From Okibacterium fritillariae (lineage in GTDB: Bacteria; Actinomycetota; Actinomycetes; Actinomycetales; Microbacteriaceae), in the NCBI RefSeq assembly GCF_900167575.1, contig NZ_FUZP01000001.1, positions 620,001-684,000 on the forward strand: DNA of 64,000 nucleotides, given 5' to 3'. The position numbers and the translations under genes were made by a program. This document shows positions 51,926 to 62,291 of this stretch, in pieces. The stretch's first letter is position 1, and each line of letters starts with the position of its first letter. The notes under the pieces were generated by a model. The model was not told the origin of the DNA and searched no databases. It was given only the letters and a program-made list of their open reading frames with translations.

Positions 51926-52975
51926 ATGCATGGTGAGTACAAGGTTCCGGGCGGAAAACTCGTCGTCGTAGACCTCGATGTCGTCGATGGAAAGATCGCG
52001 AACTTCCGGCTGGCGGGTGACTTCTTCCTCGAACCCGACGAGGCGCTGGCCGATATCGATCGCGCCGTCAACGGCCTCCCGGCGCAGACGGATGCCGCAG
52101 CCCTCGCCGCCGCCATCCGCGCCGCCCTGCCCGCCGACGCCACCCTGCTGGGCTTCACCCCCGACAGCGTCGCCACGGCCATCCGCCGCTCGCTCTCGAA
52201 TGCGACCGATTGGCGCGACTACGACTGGCAGCTCATCCACGACAAGGCCGTCGCGCCGCGCGTGCACCTGGCGCTCGACGAGGTGCTCACGGCCGAGGTG
52301 GGCGAGGGTCGCCGCGGCCCCACGCTGCGCATCTGGGAGTGGAACGAGTCGGCCGTCGTCATCGGCAGCTTCCAGTCGGTCAAGAACGAGGTCGACCTCG
52401 AGAACGCCGAGAAGTACGGGTTCGACGTCGTGCGCCGCATCTCGGGCGGCGGCGCCATGATGATGGCCAAGAACTCGATCGTCACCTATTCGCTGTATGT
52501 GCCCGCCGAGATGGTGCAGGGCATGACGTTCGCCGAAAGCTACGCCTATCTCGACGACTGGGTGCTCGTCGCGCTGCACTCGCTCGGCATCGACGCCAGC
52601 TACGCGCCCCTCAACGACATCACGAGTCCCGGCGGCAAGATCGGCGGGGCGGCGCAGAAGCGTCTCGGCTCGGGCGCCGTGCTGCACCACGTCACCATGA
52701 GCTACGACATGGACGGCGAGCTCATGACCAAGGTGCTGCGCATCGGCCGCGAGAAGATGAGCGACAAGGGCACCACGTCCGCCGCCAAGCGCGTCGACCC
52801 GCTGCGCAGCCAGTCGGGGCTCGAACGGTCCGAGATCATCGACCGCATGAAGGCCACCTTCGTGTCGCTCACGGGCGCCGTCGAGGGCCATATCACCGAC
52901 GACGAGTATGCGGCGGCCGAGGCGCTCGTCGAGTCGAAGTTCGCCACCGAGCAGTGGCTGCACCGGGTTCCGTGA
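51926..52975 (+). CDS. lplA: Lipoate-protein ligase A family, permuted domain order
   Basis: 349 residues. The N-terminal 90 residues (GEYKVPGGKLVVVDLDVVDGKIANFRLAGDFFLEP) are the accessory lipoate-ligase domain that lies at the C-terminus in E. coli LplA. The catalytic domain follows, with LRIWEWNESAVVIGSFQSV, VVRRISGGGAMMM and DITSPGGKIGGAAQKRLGSGAVLHHVTMSYDMD. Attaches lipoate (or octanoate) to 2-oxoacid dehydrogenase and glycine-cleavage proteins. The stop overlaps the DNA methyltransferase start (GTGA). Confidence 0.9.
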   Translation: MHGEYKVPGGKLVVVDLDVVDGKIANFRLAGDFFLEPDEALADIDRAVNGLPAQTDAAALAAAIRAALPADATLLGFTPDSVATAIRRSLSNATDWRDYDWQLIHDKAVAPRVHLALDEVLTAEVGEGRRGPTLRIWEWNESAVVIGSFQSVKNEVDLENAEKYGFDVVRRISGGGAMMMAKNSIVTYSLYVPAEMVQGMTFAESYAYLDDWVLVALHSLGIDASYAPLNDITSPGGKIGGAAQKRLGSGAVLHHVTMSYDMDGELMTKVLRIGREKMSDKGTTSAAKRVDPLRSQSGLERSEIIDRMKATFVSLTGAVEGHITDDEYAAAEALVESKFATEQWLHRVP

Positions 52976-53895
52976 GCGCGCCCGACCCCGTTCCTGGGCC
53001 CGCATCCGTGCCGCAGCTCGTTTCGCCCCACGTCATCGAGGGCGACAATCTGGCCGTGCTGCCGACGCTCCCCGACGAGGCGTTCACGCTCATCTACATC
53101 GACCCGCCGTTCAACACGGGCCGCACCCAGACCCGCCAGACGAGCACGGCCAAGCGCACGGTCGCGGGCGGCTCCGGCGAATCCGGCGGGCTCGTCACGG
53201 GTTTCAAGGGCCGCACCTATGAGCGCATCCGAGGCGACCTGAAGCGCTACGACGACGCCTTCGACGACTACTGGGCCTTTCTCGAACCCCGTCTCATCGA
53301 GGCGTGGCGCCTCCTCGCCGACGACGGAACCCTCTACCTGCACCTCGACTACCGCGAGGCGCATTACGCCAAGGTGCTGCTCGACGCCATCTTCGGCCGC
53401 GACTGCTTCCTCAACGAGATCATCTGGGCCTACGACTACGGCGCTAAGTCGAAGAACCGCTGGCCCACGAAGCACGACACCATCCTCGTCTACGTGAAGA
53501 ACCCGAGCGGCTACTACTTCGATTCGACGACGGTCGACCGCGAGCCCTATATGGCGCCCGGGCTTGTCACGCCCGAGAAGGTGCTCAAGGGAAAATTGCC
53601 GACGGATGTCTGGTGGCACACGATCGTGTCGCCCACGGGTCGCGAGAAGACGGGTTATCCCACACAGAAGCCCGAGGGCATCCTGCGCCGCATCATCCAG
53701 GCCTCCAGCCGCGAGGGCGATTGGGTGCTGGACTTCTTCGCGGGCAGCGGCACGACGGGCGCGGTGGCGCAGAAGCTCGGCCGCAACGTGGTGCTGATCG
53801 ACCAGAACCCCGAGTCGATCGCGGTGATCCACGCGCGCCTCGCGGCGGATGCGGCGGCTGCAGTGCCAGCGCCAGCAACGGCGCTCGGGGACTAA
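52972..53895 (+). CDS. Solitary DNA methyltransferase (N6-adenine/N4-cytosine, beta class)
   Basis: 307 residues from a GTG overlapping the lplA stop. Motif IV IYIDPPFNTGRT comes first (DPPF about 44-47) and motif I VLDFFAGSGTTGAVAQ (SAM binding) last, the beta-class order. GDNLAVLPTLPDEAF and TGYPTQKPEGILRRII are typical of PF01555. No restriction endonuclease or specificity subunit lies nearby, so it is an orphan with regulatory or housekeeping methylation as the likely role. Recognition sequence unknown. The stop overlaps sufU convergently by 4 bp. Confidence 0.9.
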   Translation: MSAPDPVPGPASVPQLVSPHVIEGDNLAVLPTLPDEAFTLIYIDPPFNTGRTQTRQTSTAKRTVAGGSGESGGLVTGFKGRTYERIRGDLKRYDDAFDDYWAFLEPRLIEAWRLLADDGTLYLHLDYREAHYAKVLLDAIFGRDCFLNEIIWAYDYGAKSKNRWPTKHDTILVYVKNPSGYYFDSTTVDREPYMAPGLVTPEKVLKGKLPTDVWWHTIVSPTGREKTGYPTQKPEGILRRIIQASSREGDWVLDFFAGSGTTGAVAQKLGRNVVLIDQNPESIAVIHARLAADAAAAVPAPATALGD

Positions 53896-54421
53896 GCGCG
53901 CCCTGCCGTGACCTGCTGAACGGTGTCCTCGGCCGCGACCCAGGCCAACATGGCGCACTTCACACGCGCGATGTATTTCGAGACGCTCTCGAGCACGGCG
54001 GCGTCGCCGAGCGGTTCGTCGTCCTCGACCCCCGCGCCGCGCGACCGCATCATCTCGCGGAACAGCGCGATGCGCTCGGTCAGCTCGGTGGGCGTCAAAC
54101 CCGGGGCCAGCTCAGAGAGCAGCGAGGCCGAGGCCATCGAGATCGAGCATCCCTGGCCGTCCCAGCTCAGCCGTTCGATGATCGGCTCGCTCGCGCTCCC
54201 GTGCGTGCCGTCTCCCGCCGTGCCCGCGTTGCCCGAATCGGAGCCTAAGCCTGAGCCTGAGCCCTCGACGAGGTGCAGGCGCAGCGTGATCTCGTCGCCG
54301 CACGTGGGGTTCAACTGGTGCGATTCGGCCACACCGCCGTCGACCAGACCCGAGCCTTTGCGCAGCTTCGAGTGGTCGAGAATGACCTGCTGATACAGCC
54401 CGGCCAGCTCCGGCGACGCCA

Positions 54422-54422
<1 letters not shown>
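53892..54422 (-). CDS. sufU: SufU iron-sulfur cluster assembly/sulfur-transfer protein
   Basis: 176 residues. The ATG at 54422 overlaps the sufS stop (TAATG). Three conserved Cys: NPTCGDE (41), GQGCSIS (92) and VKCAMLAW (156), with LYQQVILDHSKLRKG at the start, as in zinc-bound SufU, which accepts sulfur from SufS. A Gly/Ser-rich insertion (about 53-78: GSGSGLGSDSGNAGTAGDGT) is absent from usual SufU of about 150 residues; its DNA has short repeats (54243-54260). Confidence 0.92.
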
Positions 54423-55795
<1,373 letters not shown>

Positions 55796-55872
55796 CTATT
55801 CTCGCGGGGCGCACCGTGTTTCGCCAGCGTGGCGGCTGCTGTTACGCCGTGAGCGTCACACGGATGCGTGAG

Positions 55873-56901
55873 TCACACGCTCGTGCGCTCGACCAGGCGT
55901 GTGGGGGTGATGGTGGCGCGGGGCACGGGGTCGCCGGCGATGAGTTGCACGAGTTTGCGGGCCATTTCTTCGCCGAGGGCGACGGGGGACTGGTCCACCG
56001 TCGTCAGCGGAGGGGACAGGGTGGCGCCGAAGTTGTCGTTGTCGAAGCCGATGAGTGCCACGTCGTGGGGAACGCGCAGGCCGGCCTCGGCGAGGGCCCC
56101 GTAGGCTCCGGCGGCCATCTGGTCGTTGGCGGCGAGGACGGCGTCGAGCGGCTGCCCGGTGGCGAGGAGTCGCCGCATGGCATCGGCGCCGCCGGCGGGG
56201 GAGAAGTCGGCGGTTTCGACGGGGCCTTCGGTGAGCCCCGCGCTGGCGAGCGCTTCTCGGAACCCGCGCAGGCGGTCGATGCCGGCGGGCATGTCTTGGG
56301 GGCCGGCGATGGCGGCGATCTGGCGGCGGCCGCGGCCGATGAGGTATTCGGTGGCGATGCGGGCACCGTGCACGTTGTCGGCGTCGACGTAGTAGCTGTC
56401 GGTGGCGTCGGCTTGCAGGGGGCGCCCACCGAAGACGATGGGAAGCGCGTTGCCCAGCTGCGTGTAGGAGTGGTCGCCCGAGTGGTGCGAGACCACGAGG
56501 GCGCCGTCGACGTTGCCTCCGAGCAGGTATCGCCGGGTCTTGTCGGGGTCGGTTTCCGACGCGATGAGGAGGTTGAGCGTGTAGTCGGTGCTCGAGAGGT
56601 GGGTGGCGACGCCTTGCACGACCGAGGCGAAGAAGGGGTCGGCGAAGACTTTGGCCGTGCTCTCGGGCACGATGAGCGCGATGGCCTGGGTTTTGCGGCT
56701 GGCGAGCGATCGGGCGGCGCGGTTGGGCACGTAGTTGAGTTCGGCGATGGCGGCGTTGACGACGGCGATCACTTCGGGCGTCACCTTGGGCGAGTCGTTG
56801 ATGACGCGGGACACGGTGGCGCGCGAGACTCCCGCCACTTCGGCCACCATCTCGAGGGTGGGCGTGCGGCGGGGGACGGTGTGCTGCGACGACGACTCCA
56901 C
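55873..56901 (-). CDS. LacI family transcriptional regulator
   Basis: 342 residues. HTH PTLEMVAEVAGVSRATVSRVINDSPKVTPEVIAVVNAAIAELNYVPNRAARSLASRK, then a sugar-binding domain: IALIVPESTAKVFADPFF, GALVVSHHSGDH, IVFGGRPLQ, VLAANDQMAAGAYGAL and VALIGFDNDNFGATLSPPLTTVDQS. The pattern is close to regulators of arabinoside or glucoside uptake. Divergent from the lipoprotein amidase; the true target genes are not obvious. Confidence 0.93.
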   Translation of the reverse strand: MESSSQHTVPRRTPTLEMVAEVAGVSRATVSRVINDSPKVTPEVIAVVNAAIAELNYVPNRAARSLASRKTQAIALIVPESTAKVFADPFFASVVQGVATHLSSTDYTLNLLIASETDPDKTRRYLLGGNVDGALVVSHHSGDHSYTQLGNALPIVFGGRPLQADATDSYYVDADNVHGARIATEYLIGRGRRQIAAIAGPQDMPAGIDRLRGFREALASAGLTEGPVETADFSPAGGADAMRRLLATGQPLDAVLAANDQMAAGAYGALAEAGLRVPHDVALIGFDNDNFGATLSPPLTTVDQSPVALGEEMARKLVQLIAGDPVPRATITPTRLVERTSV

Positions 56902-57005
56902 GGGTTCATCGTATTGCGCGTGGGGGTGGGTCGCGTTCGCGGCACGTGCAGCCTTTTCGTCGGTGGTGCAACGTACGATAGAAACGTCGACTTTAGGGGG
57001 TCCTC

Positions 57006-57914
57006 ATCCGTTCTTCGTCTTTCCACCGTCGCGCTCTGCTGGCGTCTGTCGCCGTCGGTGCCGTCGTGGTGTTGTCGGCGTGCACGAGCACGCAACCTGT
57101 CGCTTCTACATCCACCCCCGTGGCGTCGTCGACGTCTTCAGCGGATGCGTCTTCCGCGGCCCCGGCCGTTTCCGGGGTCTCTCCGGCGGCGGGTGCCCTG
57201 TCGGGTGGCACGACGATCACGATCGCGGGCTCTGGTCTGTCGAAGGTCGACGCGGTCATGGTGGGCGGCGTTCCGGCGACCGATGTGACGGTGGTCGACG
57301 ACAAGACGGTCACGGCGGTCACGCCGGCGGCGGCGAATTTCCAGCCGACGGATGCCGCGCTCGAGGTTTCGGCGGCCGGTGAGGCGGTGTCGCTTCCTGG
57401 TGACGCGGCCTACCGCTTCGAGTCGGTTACGCCTCTCGACAAGCAGATGCAGTACGCGTTGTCGCATTGGAAGGATTACAACCTCGCCGAGTGGGGCAAC
57501 CTCAACCCGGTGGGCGGCGATTGCGCCAACTTCGTCAGCCAGACGCTCATTCAGCGCGGCTGGACGCAGAACCCCACCTGGCACAACACCAACCAGACGG
57601 CCGATTGGACTCCCGCCTGGGGTTATGTGCCAGCCATGGACCAGTATTTCCAGGCCACCCCGTCTCTGGGCCTGACCCGCTTGTCGCTCGATCAGCGCGA
57701 TCAGGTGAAGGTGGGCGACGTGGCCATGTTCGACTGGAACCAGAACGACATCCCCGATCACGTCATGATCGTCTCGCAGGTCGTGAAAGATGGCGACAAG
57801 ACGATCATCAAGGCTGTCGGTCACAACAAGGACTTCGACTACCGCGACCTCGACGAGACGATCACGGTGGAGCACCCGGGCGGCAATGCCTGGTTCTGGA
57901 GCGTTCCGCTCTAA
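57006..57914 (+). CDS. Lipoprotein with IPT/TIG and amidase domains; non-canonical start
   Basis: About 302 residues if read from AUC at 57006. A full lipoprotein signal (RRALLASVAVGAVVVLSAC) lies in frame, but between the in-frame TAG at 56994 and the GTG at 57066 there is no ATG, GTG or TTG. AGGGGG ends five bases before the ATC, fitting initiation there; starting at 57066 would cut off most of the signal peptide. After a Ser/Thr linker comes an IPT/TIG-like fold (VSGVSPAAGALSGGTTITIAGSGLS) and a C-terminal Amidase_6 domain with GGDCANFVSQTLIQRG (Cys) and IPDHVMIVSQV (His). Probably an exported wall-associated amidase-like protein. If not AUC, the gene has lost its start. Confidence 0.7.
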   Translation: MRSSSFHRRALLASVAVGAVVVLSACTSTQPVASTSTPVASSTSSADASSAAPAVSGVSPAAGALSGGTTITIAGSGLSKVDAVMVGGVPATDVTVVDDKTVTAVTPAAANFQPTDAALEVSAAGEAVSLPGDAAYRFESVTPLDKQMQYALSHWKDYNLAEWGNLNPVGGDCANFVSQTLIQRGWTQNPTWHNTNQTADWTPAWGYVPAMDQYFQATPSLGLTRLSLDQRDQVKVGDVAMFDWNQNDIPDHVMIVSQVVKDGDKTIIKAVGHNKDFDYRDLDETITVEHPGGNAWFWSVPL

Positions 57915-58023
57915 CCTCGCCGCCCCGCGCGCCGGGCAGCTGGCCCCGGCTAGCTCGTGCATACCAGCTCGCGCCGACGAGCTCGTGCCGACGAGCTGGC
58001 GCCGCATCCCTGCGCAGAGAAGT

Positions 58024-58059
58024 CGGGCCCGCGACCAGCCGAGGCTGACCGCGGGCCCG
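58024..58059. terminator. Bidirectional terminator hairpin
   Basis: CGGGCCCGCG (58024-58033) pairs with CGCGGGCCCG (58050-58059); an inner CAGC/GCTG adds to the loop. Between the convergent amidase and pgm genes. The preceding 57950-58005 contains repeated CCGACGAGCT and related CAGCTCG motifs. Confidence 0.7.
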
Positions 58060-58082
58060 TTGCCTGACCGCTGATGCGTTGT

Positions 58083-59702
58083 CTAGTCGGCGATGGCCGC
58101 GTCGACGATCTTCTTGGCTTCTTCTTGCACCTGACGCAGGTGGTCTTCGCCGACGAACGACTCGGCATAGATCTTGTAGACGTCTTCGGTGCCGGAGGGT
58201 CGCGCCGCAAACCACGCCTTGTCGGTGACGACCTTGAGGCCGCCGACGGCCGCATCGTTGCCGGGTGCGTGTGTGAGCTTGGCCGTGATGGGGTCGCCCG
58301 CCAGTTCGGTCGCCGTGATGGCGTCCCCGTCGAGCTTGCCGAGCTTGGCCTTCTGCGCCTTCGAGGCGGCGGCGTCGACGCGCTGGTAGACGGGGTCGCC
58401 GAACTTCTCGGTGAGCTCGGTGTAGAGCTGCGACGGCGTCTTGCCCGTGACGGCGATGATCTCGCTCGCCAGCAGCGCGAGCAGGATGCCGTCTTTGTCG
58501 GTCGTCCACACGGTTCCGTCGAAGCGCAGGAAGCTCGCGCCGGCGCTTTCCTCGCCACCGAAACCGACCGAACCGTCGACGAGCCCGGGCACGAACCACT
58601 TGAAGCCGACGGGCACCTCCCACAGGCGCCGGCCGAGCGACTCGGCAACCTTGTCGATGATGCTCGATGAGACGAGCGTCTTGCCGATGGCGGCGTCGCT
58701 CTTCCACCCGTCGCGGTGCTGGTAGAGGTAGTCGATGGCGACGGCCAGGTAGTGGTTGGGGTTCATGAGGCCGCCGTCGGGCGTCACGATGCCGTGTCGG
58801 TCGGCGTCGGCGTCGTTGCCCGTGAGCACGTCGTATTCGTCTTTGTGGGCCAGAACCGACGCCATGGCCGAGGGGCTCGACGGGTCCATGCGGATCTTCT
58901 CGTCCCAGTCGAGGGTCATGAAGCGCCACGTGGGGTCGACGTCGGGGTTGACCACGGTGAGGTCGAGCTCGTAGCGCTCGGCGATGGCCTGCCAGTAGTG
59001 CACGCTCGCGCCGCCCAGCGGGTCGGCGCCGATGCGCACGCCGGCCTTCTTGATGGCGGCCACATCGATGATGTTCTCGAGGTCGTCGACGTAGTGACCG
59101 CGGAAATCGTATGTCTCGACGGCGCTGGGCTCGGCCATCTTGACCTCGATCAGGCCGCCCTCGATGAGCTCGTTGGCGCGATTGGCGATCCAGCTCGTGG
59201 CATCGCTGTCGGCCGGGCCGCCGTGCGGGGGGTTGTACTTGAAGCCGCCGTCGGCGGGCGGGTTGTGGCTCGGCGTGACGACGATGCCGTCGGCCTGGTC
59301 GTCGTTGCCCGCGTTGTTGTAGCGCAGGATGGCGTGGCTCAGCGCCGGGGTGGGCACGAAGTCGTCGAACTCGTCGACGAGCACGCGCACCTCGTTGGCC
59401 ACGAGCACCTCGAGGGCCGTCGTGCGAGCGGGGGCGCTGAGCGCGTGCGTGTCGGCCCCGAGGAACAGCGGGCCGGTGATGCCCTGGCTCGTGCGATATT
59501 CGACGATGGCTTGGGTGGTGGCCGCGATGTGGTCTTCGTTGAAGGCGGTCTTGAGCGACGAACCGCGGTGGCCCGAGGTGCCGAAGACGACCCTCTGCTC
59601 GGGCTCGGAGACATCCGGTTTGAGGTCGTAATAGGCCTTGATGAGCGCCTCGACATCGATGAGGTCGGACTCTTGTGCTGGGGTTCCTGCTCGCGTCGTC
59701 AT
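58083..59702 (-). CDS. pgm: Phosphoglucomutase (alpha-D-glucose phosphate-specific)
   Basis: 539 residues from the ATG at 59702. [12 protein letters not shown] (N-terminal phosphate loop), [18 protein letters not shown] with phospho-Ser145, [10 protein letters not shown] (Mg2+ site), [13 protein letters not shown] (sugar specificity) and [14 protein letters not shown] (phosphate-binding domain IV). Interconverts glucose-1-phosphate and glucose-6-phosphate for glycogen, trehalose and wall precursors. Divergent from pheA. Confidence 0.96.
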   Translation of the reverse strand: MTTRAGTPAQESDLIDVEALIKAYYDLKPDVSEPEQRVVFGTSGHRGSSLKTAFNEDHIAATTQAIVEYRTSQGITGPLFLGADTHALSAPARTTALEVLVANEVRVLVDEFDDFVPTPALSHAILRYNNAGNDDQADGIVVTPSHNPPADGGFKYNPPHGGPADSDATSWIANRANELIEGGLIEVKMAEPSAVETYDFRGHYVDDLENIIDVAAIKKAGVRIGADPLGGASVHYWQAIAERYELDLTVVNPDVDPTWRFMTLDWDEKIRMDPSSPSAMASVLAHKDEYDVLTGNDADADRHGIVTPDGGLMNPNHYLAVAIDYLYQHRDGWKSDAAIGKTLVSSSIIDKVAESLGRRLWEVPVGFKWFVPGLVDGSVGFGGEESAGASFLRFDGTVWTTDKDGILLALLASEIIAVTGKTPSQLYTELTEKFGDPVYQRVDAAASKAQKAKLGKLDGDAITATELAGDPITAKLTHAPGNDAAVGGLKVVTDKAWFAARPSGTEDVYKIYAESFVGEDHLRQVQEEAKKIVDAAIAD

Positions 59703-59832
59703 GTGCCCATTCTGGCACCGGACGGCGACGGCGAGACAGCCCTTGACGAGCCTGTGGAGAGATTCGCAGATCGCCGCCTGTGCAGAAGAAGTAGTACGTC
59801 GGCGGGGTGCCGCGAGCCGATACGCTTCCTCT

Positions 59833-60807
59833 ATGTCTGAAGCCGCCGCATCCGCCCCCGAACGCACCTACAGCTTCCTGGGCCCGCGCGGAACGTTTAC
59901 CGAGGCCGCGCTCGCGCAGGTGCCCGAGGCGGTCGGCCAGGCCTGGCGCACCGTGAACAACGTGGGCGAGGCGCTCGGAGACGTCATCGCCGGGCGCAGC
60001 GACGCCGCCATGATCGCGATCGAGAACTCGGTCGACGGCGGCGTCTCGGTGGCGCAAGACGCCCTCGCCACGCTCCCCGATCTGCGCATCGTCGGCGAAT
60101 ACCTCGTCCACGTCAACTTCGTGCTCGTGGCTCGGCCGGGCACGACGCTCGACGAGGTCACGGTGGTGAACGGGCATCCGGTGGCCTATGCCCAGTGCCG
60201 TAAATGGCTCGATGCCGCGGTGCCCGACCATGCGCACATCCCCGCGTCGAGCAACGTGGCGGCCGCGGCCGACCTCTTCGACGAGCCCCTGCGCCCCGGG
60301 CACGCCGCCATCGCGCCCCCGGGGATCGTCGAGCATTACGACCTCGACGTCCTCGCTCGCGACATCGGCGACAACAAGAACGCCGTCACCCGTTTCGTGC
60401 TCGTCAGCCGCCCCGGTGTGCTTCCCGCGCCGACGGGCGCCGACAAGACGAGCCTCATCGCGGAGCTGCCCGTCGATCGCGCCGGTGCCCTGCTCGAGTT
60501 GCTCGAGCAGTTCTCCACCCGTGGGGTCAACATGAGCCTGCTCGAGTCGCGGCCGGTCGGCGACGAGCTCGGTCGCTACCGCTTCGTGATCGATGCCGAC
60601 GGCCATATCCTCGACGAACGTGTCGCCGACGCCCTGCTGGGTGTGCGGCGATTCAGCCCCGAGGTGCGCTTCCTCGGTTCCTATCCGCGCGCCGACCGGG
60701 TCCCCAACGATTACGACGACCGCTACTCCGACGCCGTCTTCATCGAGGCGCGCGACTGGTTACGTGCGCTCATCACGGGTGAACCGTACGATACCCCTGA
60801 GCGGTGA
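59833..60807 (+). CDS. pheA: Prephenate dehydratase
   Basis: 324 residues. Catalytic domain (about 12-190): [37 protein letters not shown] and [13 protein letters not shown], whose Thr-Arg-Phe is catalytic. C-terminal ACT domain: [29 protein letters not shown] with the ESRP phenylalanine-binding motif for feedback control. Converts prephenate to phenylpyruvate. Monofunctional actinobacterial type, with no chorismate mutase domain. Confidence 0.96.
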   Translation: MSEAAASAPERTYSFLGPRGTFTEAALAQVPEAVGQAWRTVNNVGEALGDVIAGRSDAAMIAIENSVDGGVSVAQDALATLPDLRIVGEYLVHVNFVLVARPGTTLDEVTVVNGHPVAYAQCRKWLDAAVPDHAHIPASSNVAAAADLFDEPLRPGHAAIAPPGIVEHYDLDVLARDIGDNKNAVTRFVLVSRPGVLPAPTGADKTSLIAELPVDRAGALLELLEQFSTRGVNMSLLESRPVGDELGRYRFVIDADGHILDERVADALLGVRRFSPEVRFLGSYPRADRVPNDYDDRYSDAVFIEARDWLRALITGEPYDTPER

Positions 60808-60882
60808 GGCCGCCGGGCGACGCCCTGTCGCCACCAGACCACACGGTCACCCCGGTGACCGCCCGACCGTGAGGACCGCCCG

Positions 60883-61776
60883 ATGAGCGACGACGCCTCG
60901 TTCGACCCCCGCTTCGCGCCCGAGTTCCAGCGCGGCTTTCCGCACACTGATGGTGCGCAGGATGCCTCGCGCACGTTGCCCTCCGCCCCCGGTCGCTCCG
61001 GCGGCTCGTCGGGATCGCCGTCGCACCCCTCGACGTCACTGCCCAGCTCGACACCGGCAACGACCCCGGGTCTCGGCGAGCGCCGTCGAGCGCGCGGGGG
61101 AGCCGCAGCGCGCGACCTGCCCGGCCAACGCACCGAGGCCCGCTCACTCATCGGTCTGCCGCCCGAGGAGGCAGAGCGCCTCTCGCCCTACGCGGCGGCC
61201 GACAGCGCTCCATCGCACCCCGCTCCTGCCCCATCCCCGATTGCGTCAGCAGGCTCCGGCGCGAGCGCATCCCACACCCCACCTCCGACCGCGGCGTCTG
61301 CAACCCGCCCCGGCAGCCCGCGCGACGACGCCAGTGCTCCGACATCCAGCCGCCGCCGCGTGTCCCCCTGGCGCAACCCCTGGCTCTACGTGCTGTTCGC
61401 CGCGGGCCTCGCCCTGACGATCGCCGGCGTCTCTCTCACCCGCTGGTCGCTCTTCATGATGTACAGCCCCCTGGCGGGTTCGCAGACCTCGAGCGATCAA
61501 CCGATCGACTACACCGGCGTGCAGGTGGCCTGGATCCTCGGTCCCACCCTCGTCATCGTGGGAGGCGCCACCCTCATGGGCGCGCTGTTCTTCGTAGCCG
61601 CGAGCTGGTTGGCGGCCCGCCCACTGCTCGCCGACGCGTCCGACGACGCCGCACGAGACGCCGATCTCGCCGCCGATGGCGACTTCGACAGCGAGGACGA
61701 CGTCTGGAACGGGGCCACGGCCACTTTCGTTCCATTCGAGCCGTCGGGGCCATCCGCCACCTCCCGCGGCCGCTGA
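60883..61776 (+). CDS. Membrane protein with long disordered N-terminus
   Basis: 297 residues. About 155 N-terminal residues are Ser/Pro/Ala-rich and disordered, with a conserved-looking SLIGLPPEEAERLSPYAAA patch; two membrane spans follow (about 168-190, LYVLFAAGLALTIAGVSL, and 217-243, ILGPTLVIVGGATLMGALFFVAASW) and an acidic C-terminus. No family recognised. Coupled to the next gene by a TGATG overlap; pheA ends 75 bp upstream. Confidence 0.7.
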   Translation: MSDDASFDPRFAPEFQRGFPHTDGAQDASRTLPSAPGRSGGSSGSPSHPSTSLPSSTPATTPGLGERRRARGGAAARDLPGQRTEARSLIGLPPEEAERLSPYAAADSAPSHPAPAPSPIASAGSGASASHTPPPTAASATRPGSPRDDASAPTSSRRRVSPWRNPWLYVLFAAGLALTIAGVSLTRWSLFMMYSPLAGSQTSSDQPIDYTGVQVAWILGPTLVIVGGATLMGALFFVAASWLAARPLLADASDDAARDADLAADGDFDSEDDVWNGATATFVPFEPSGPSATSRGR

Positions 61777-62291
61777 TGGAAGTGCGCGAAGCCGGTCGTC
61801 GGGTGCGCGGCATGAAACCGTCCGCGCGCGTGTGGGCTCTGTTCGTCCTCGGCATGCTCGTCACCGCGGCGGGGCTCGGCTCCGTCGTGGTCACGGCCAC
61901 CGACCGCATTGCCGATGTCGAGGCATCCGTCGTTCTCGCGGATGGCGTCGACCCCACGTTGCGCGGCGTCGTCGAACTGCGCACGAGCCGCATGTCCGAG
62001 ACGATTCGCACGGGTTTGGTGCCAGGTTCGGTAACGGTCAGCCCCTACAACGGCGAGGACATCTCGCAGATGAACGCCTATACCGACTCCGAAGAGCGCG
62101 TGCTCATCCGCACGAATCCCGGGCCCGGGGGCTTCTACTGGGGCTTCGACCGACGACCCTACTTCGAACCCGCCGCGATGCTGCTGATGGTCGGCCTCGG
62201 CATCCTCGTGGCGAGCGCGTTGTTCGCGGCGACGCGGTACTCGGGCAGGGCCGAGCGCTCGAGTCGGGCCGCATCCGCCGACCGCCTTTAG
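61776..62291 (+). CDS. Membrane protein of unknown function
   Basis: 171 residues with an N-terminal span (about 20-41, WALFVLGMLVTAAGLGSVVV), an extracytoplasmic loop of about 85 residues with GVVELRTSRMSETIRTGLVPGS and a second span (about 135-155, AAMLLMVGLGILVASALFAAT). The ATG overlaps the previous stop by one base; the pair probably work together at the membrane. Its stop shares CTAG with the convergent lipid kinase. Confidence 0.68.
   Translation: MEVREAGRRVRGMKPSARVWALFVLGMLVTAAGLGSVVVTATDRIADVEASVVLADGVDPTLRGVVELRTSRMSETIRTGLVPGSVTVSPYNGEDISQMNAYTDSEERVLIRTNPGPGGFYWGFDRRPYFEPAAMLLMVGLGILVASALFAATRYSGRAERSSRAASADRL

Noticed and set aside
52972-53895. Restriction-modification system
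   Set aside because: The methyltransferase has no neighbouring endonuclease or specificity gene; neighbours are lplA and sufU.
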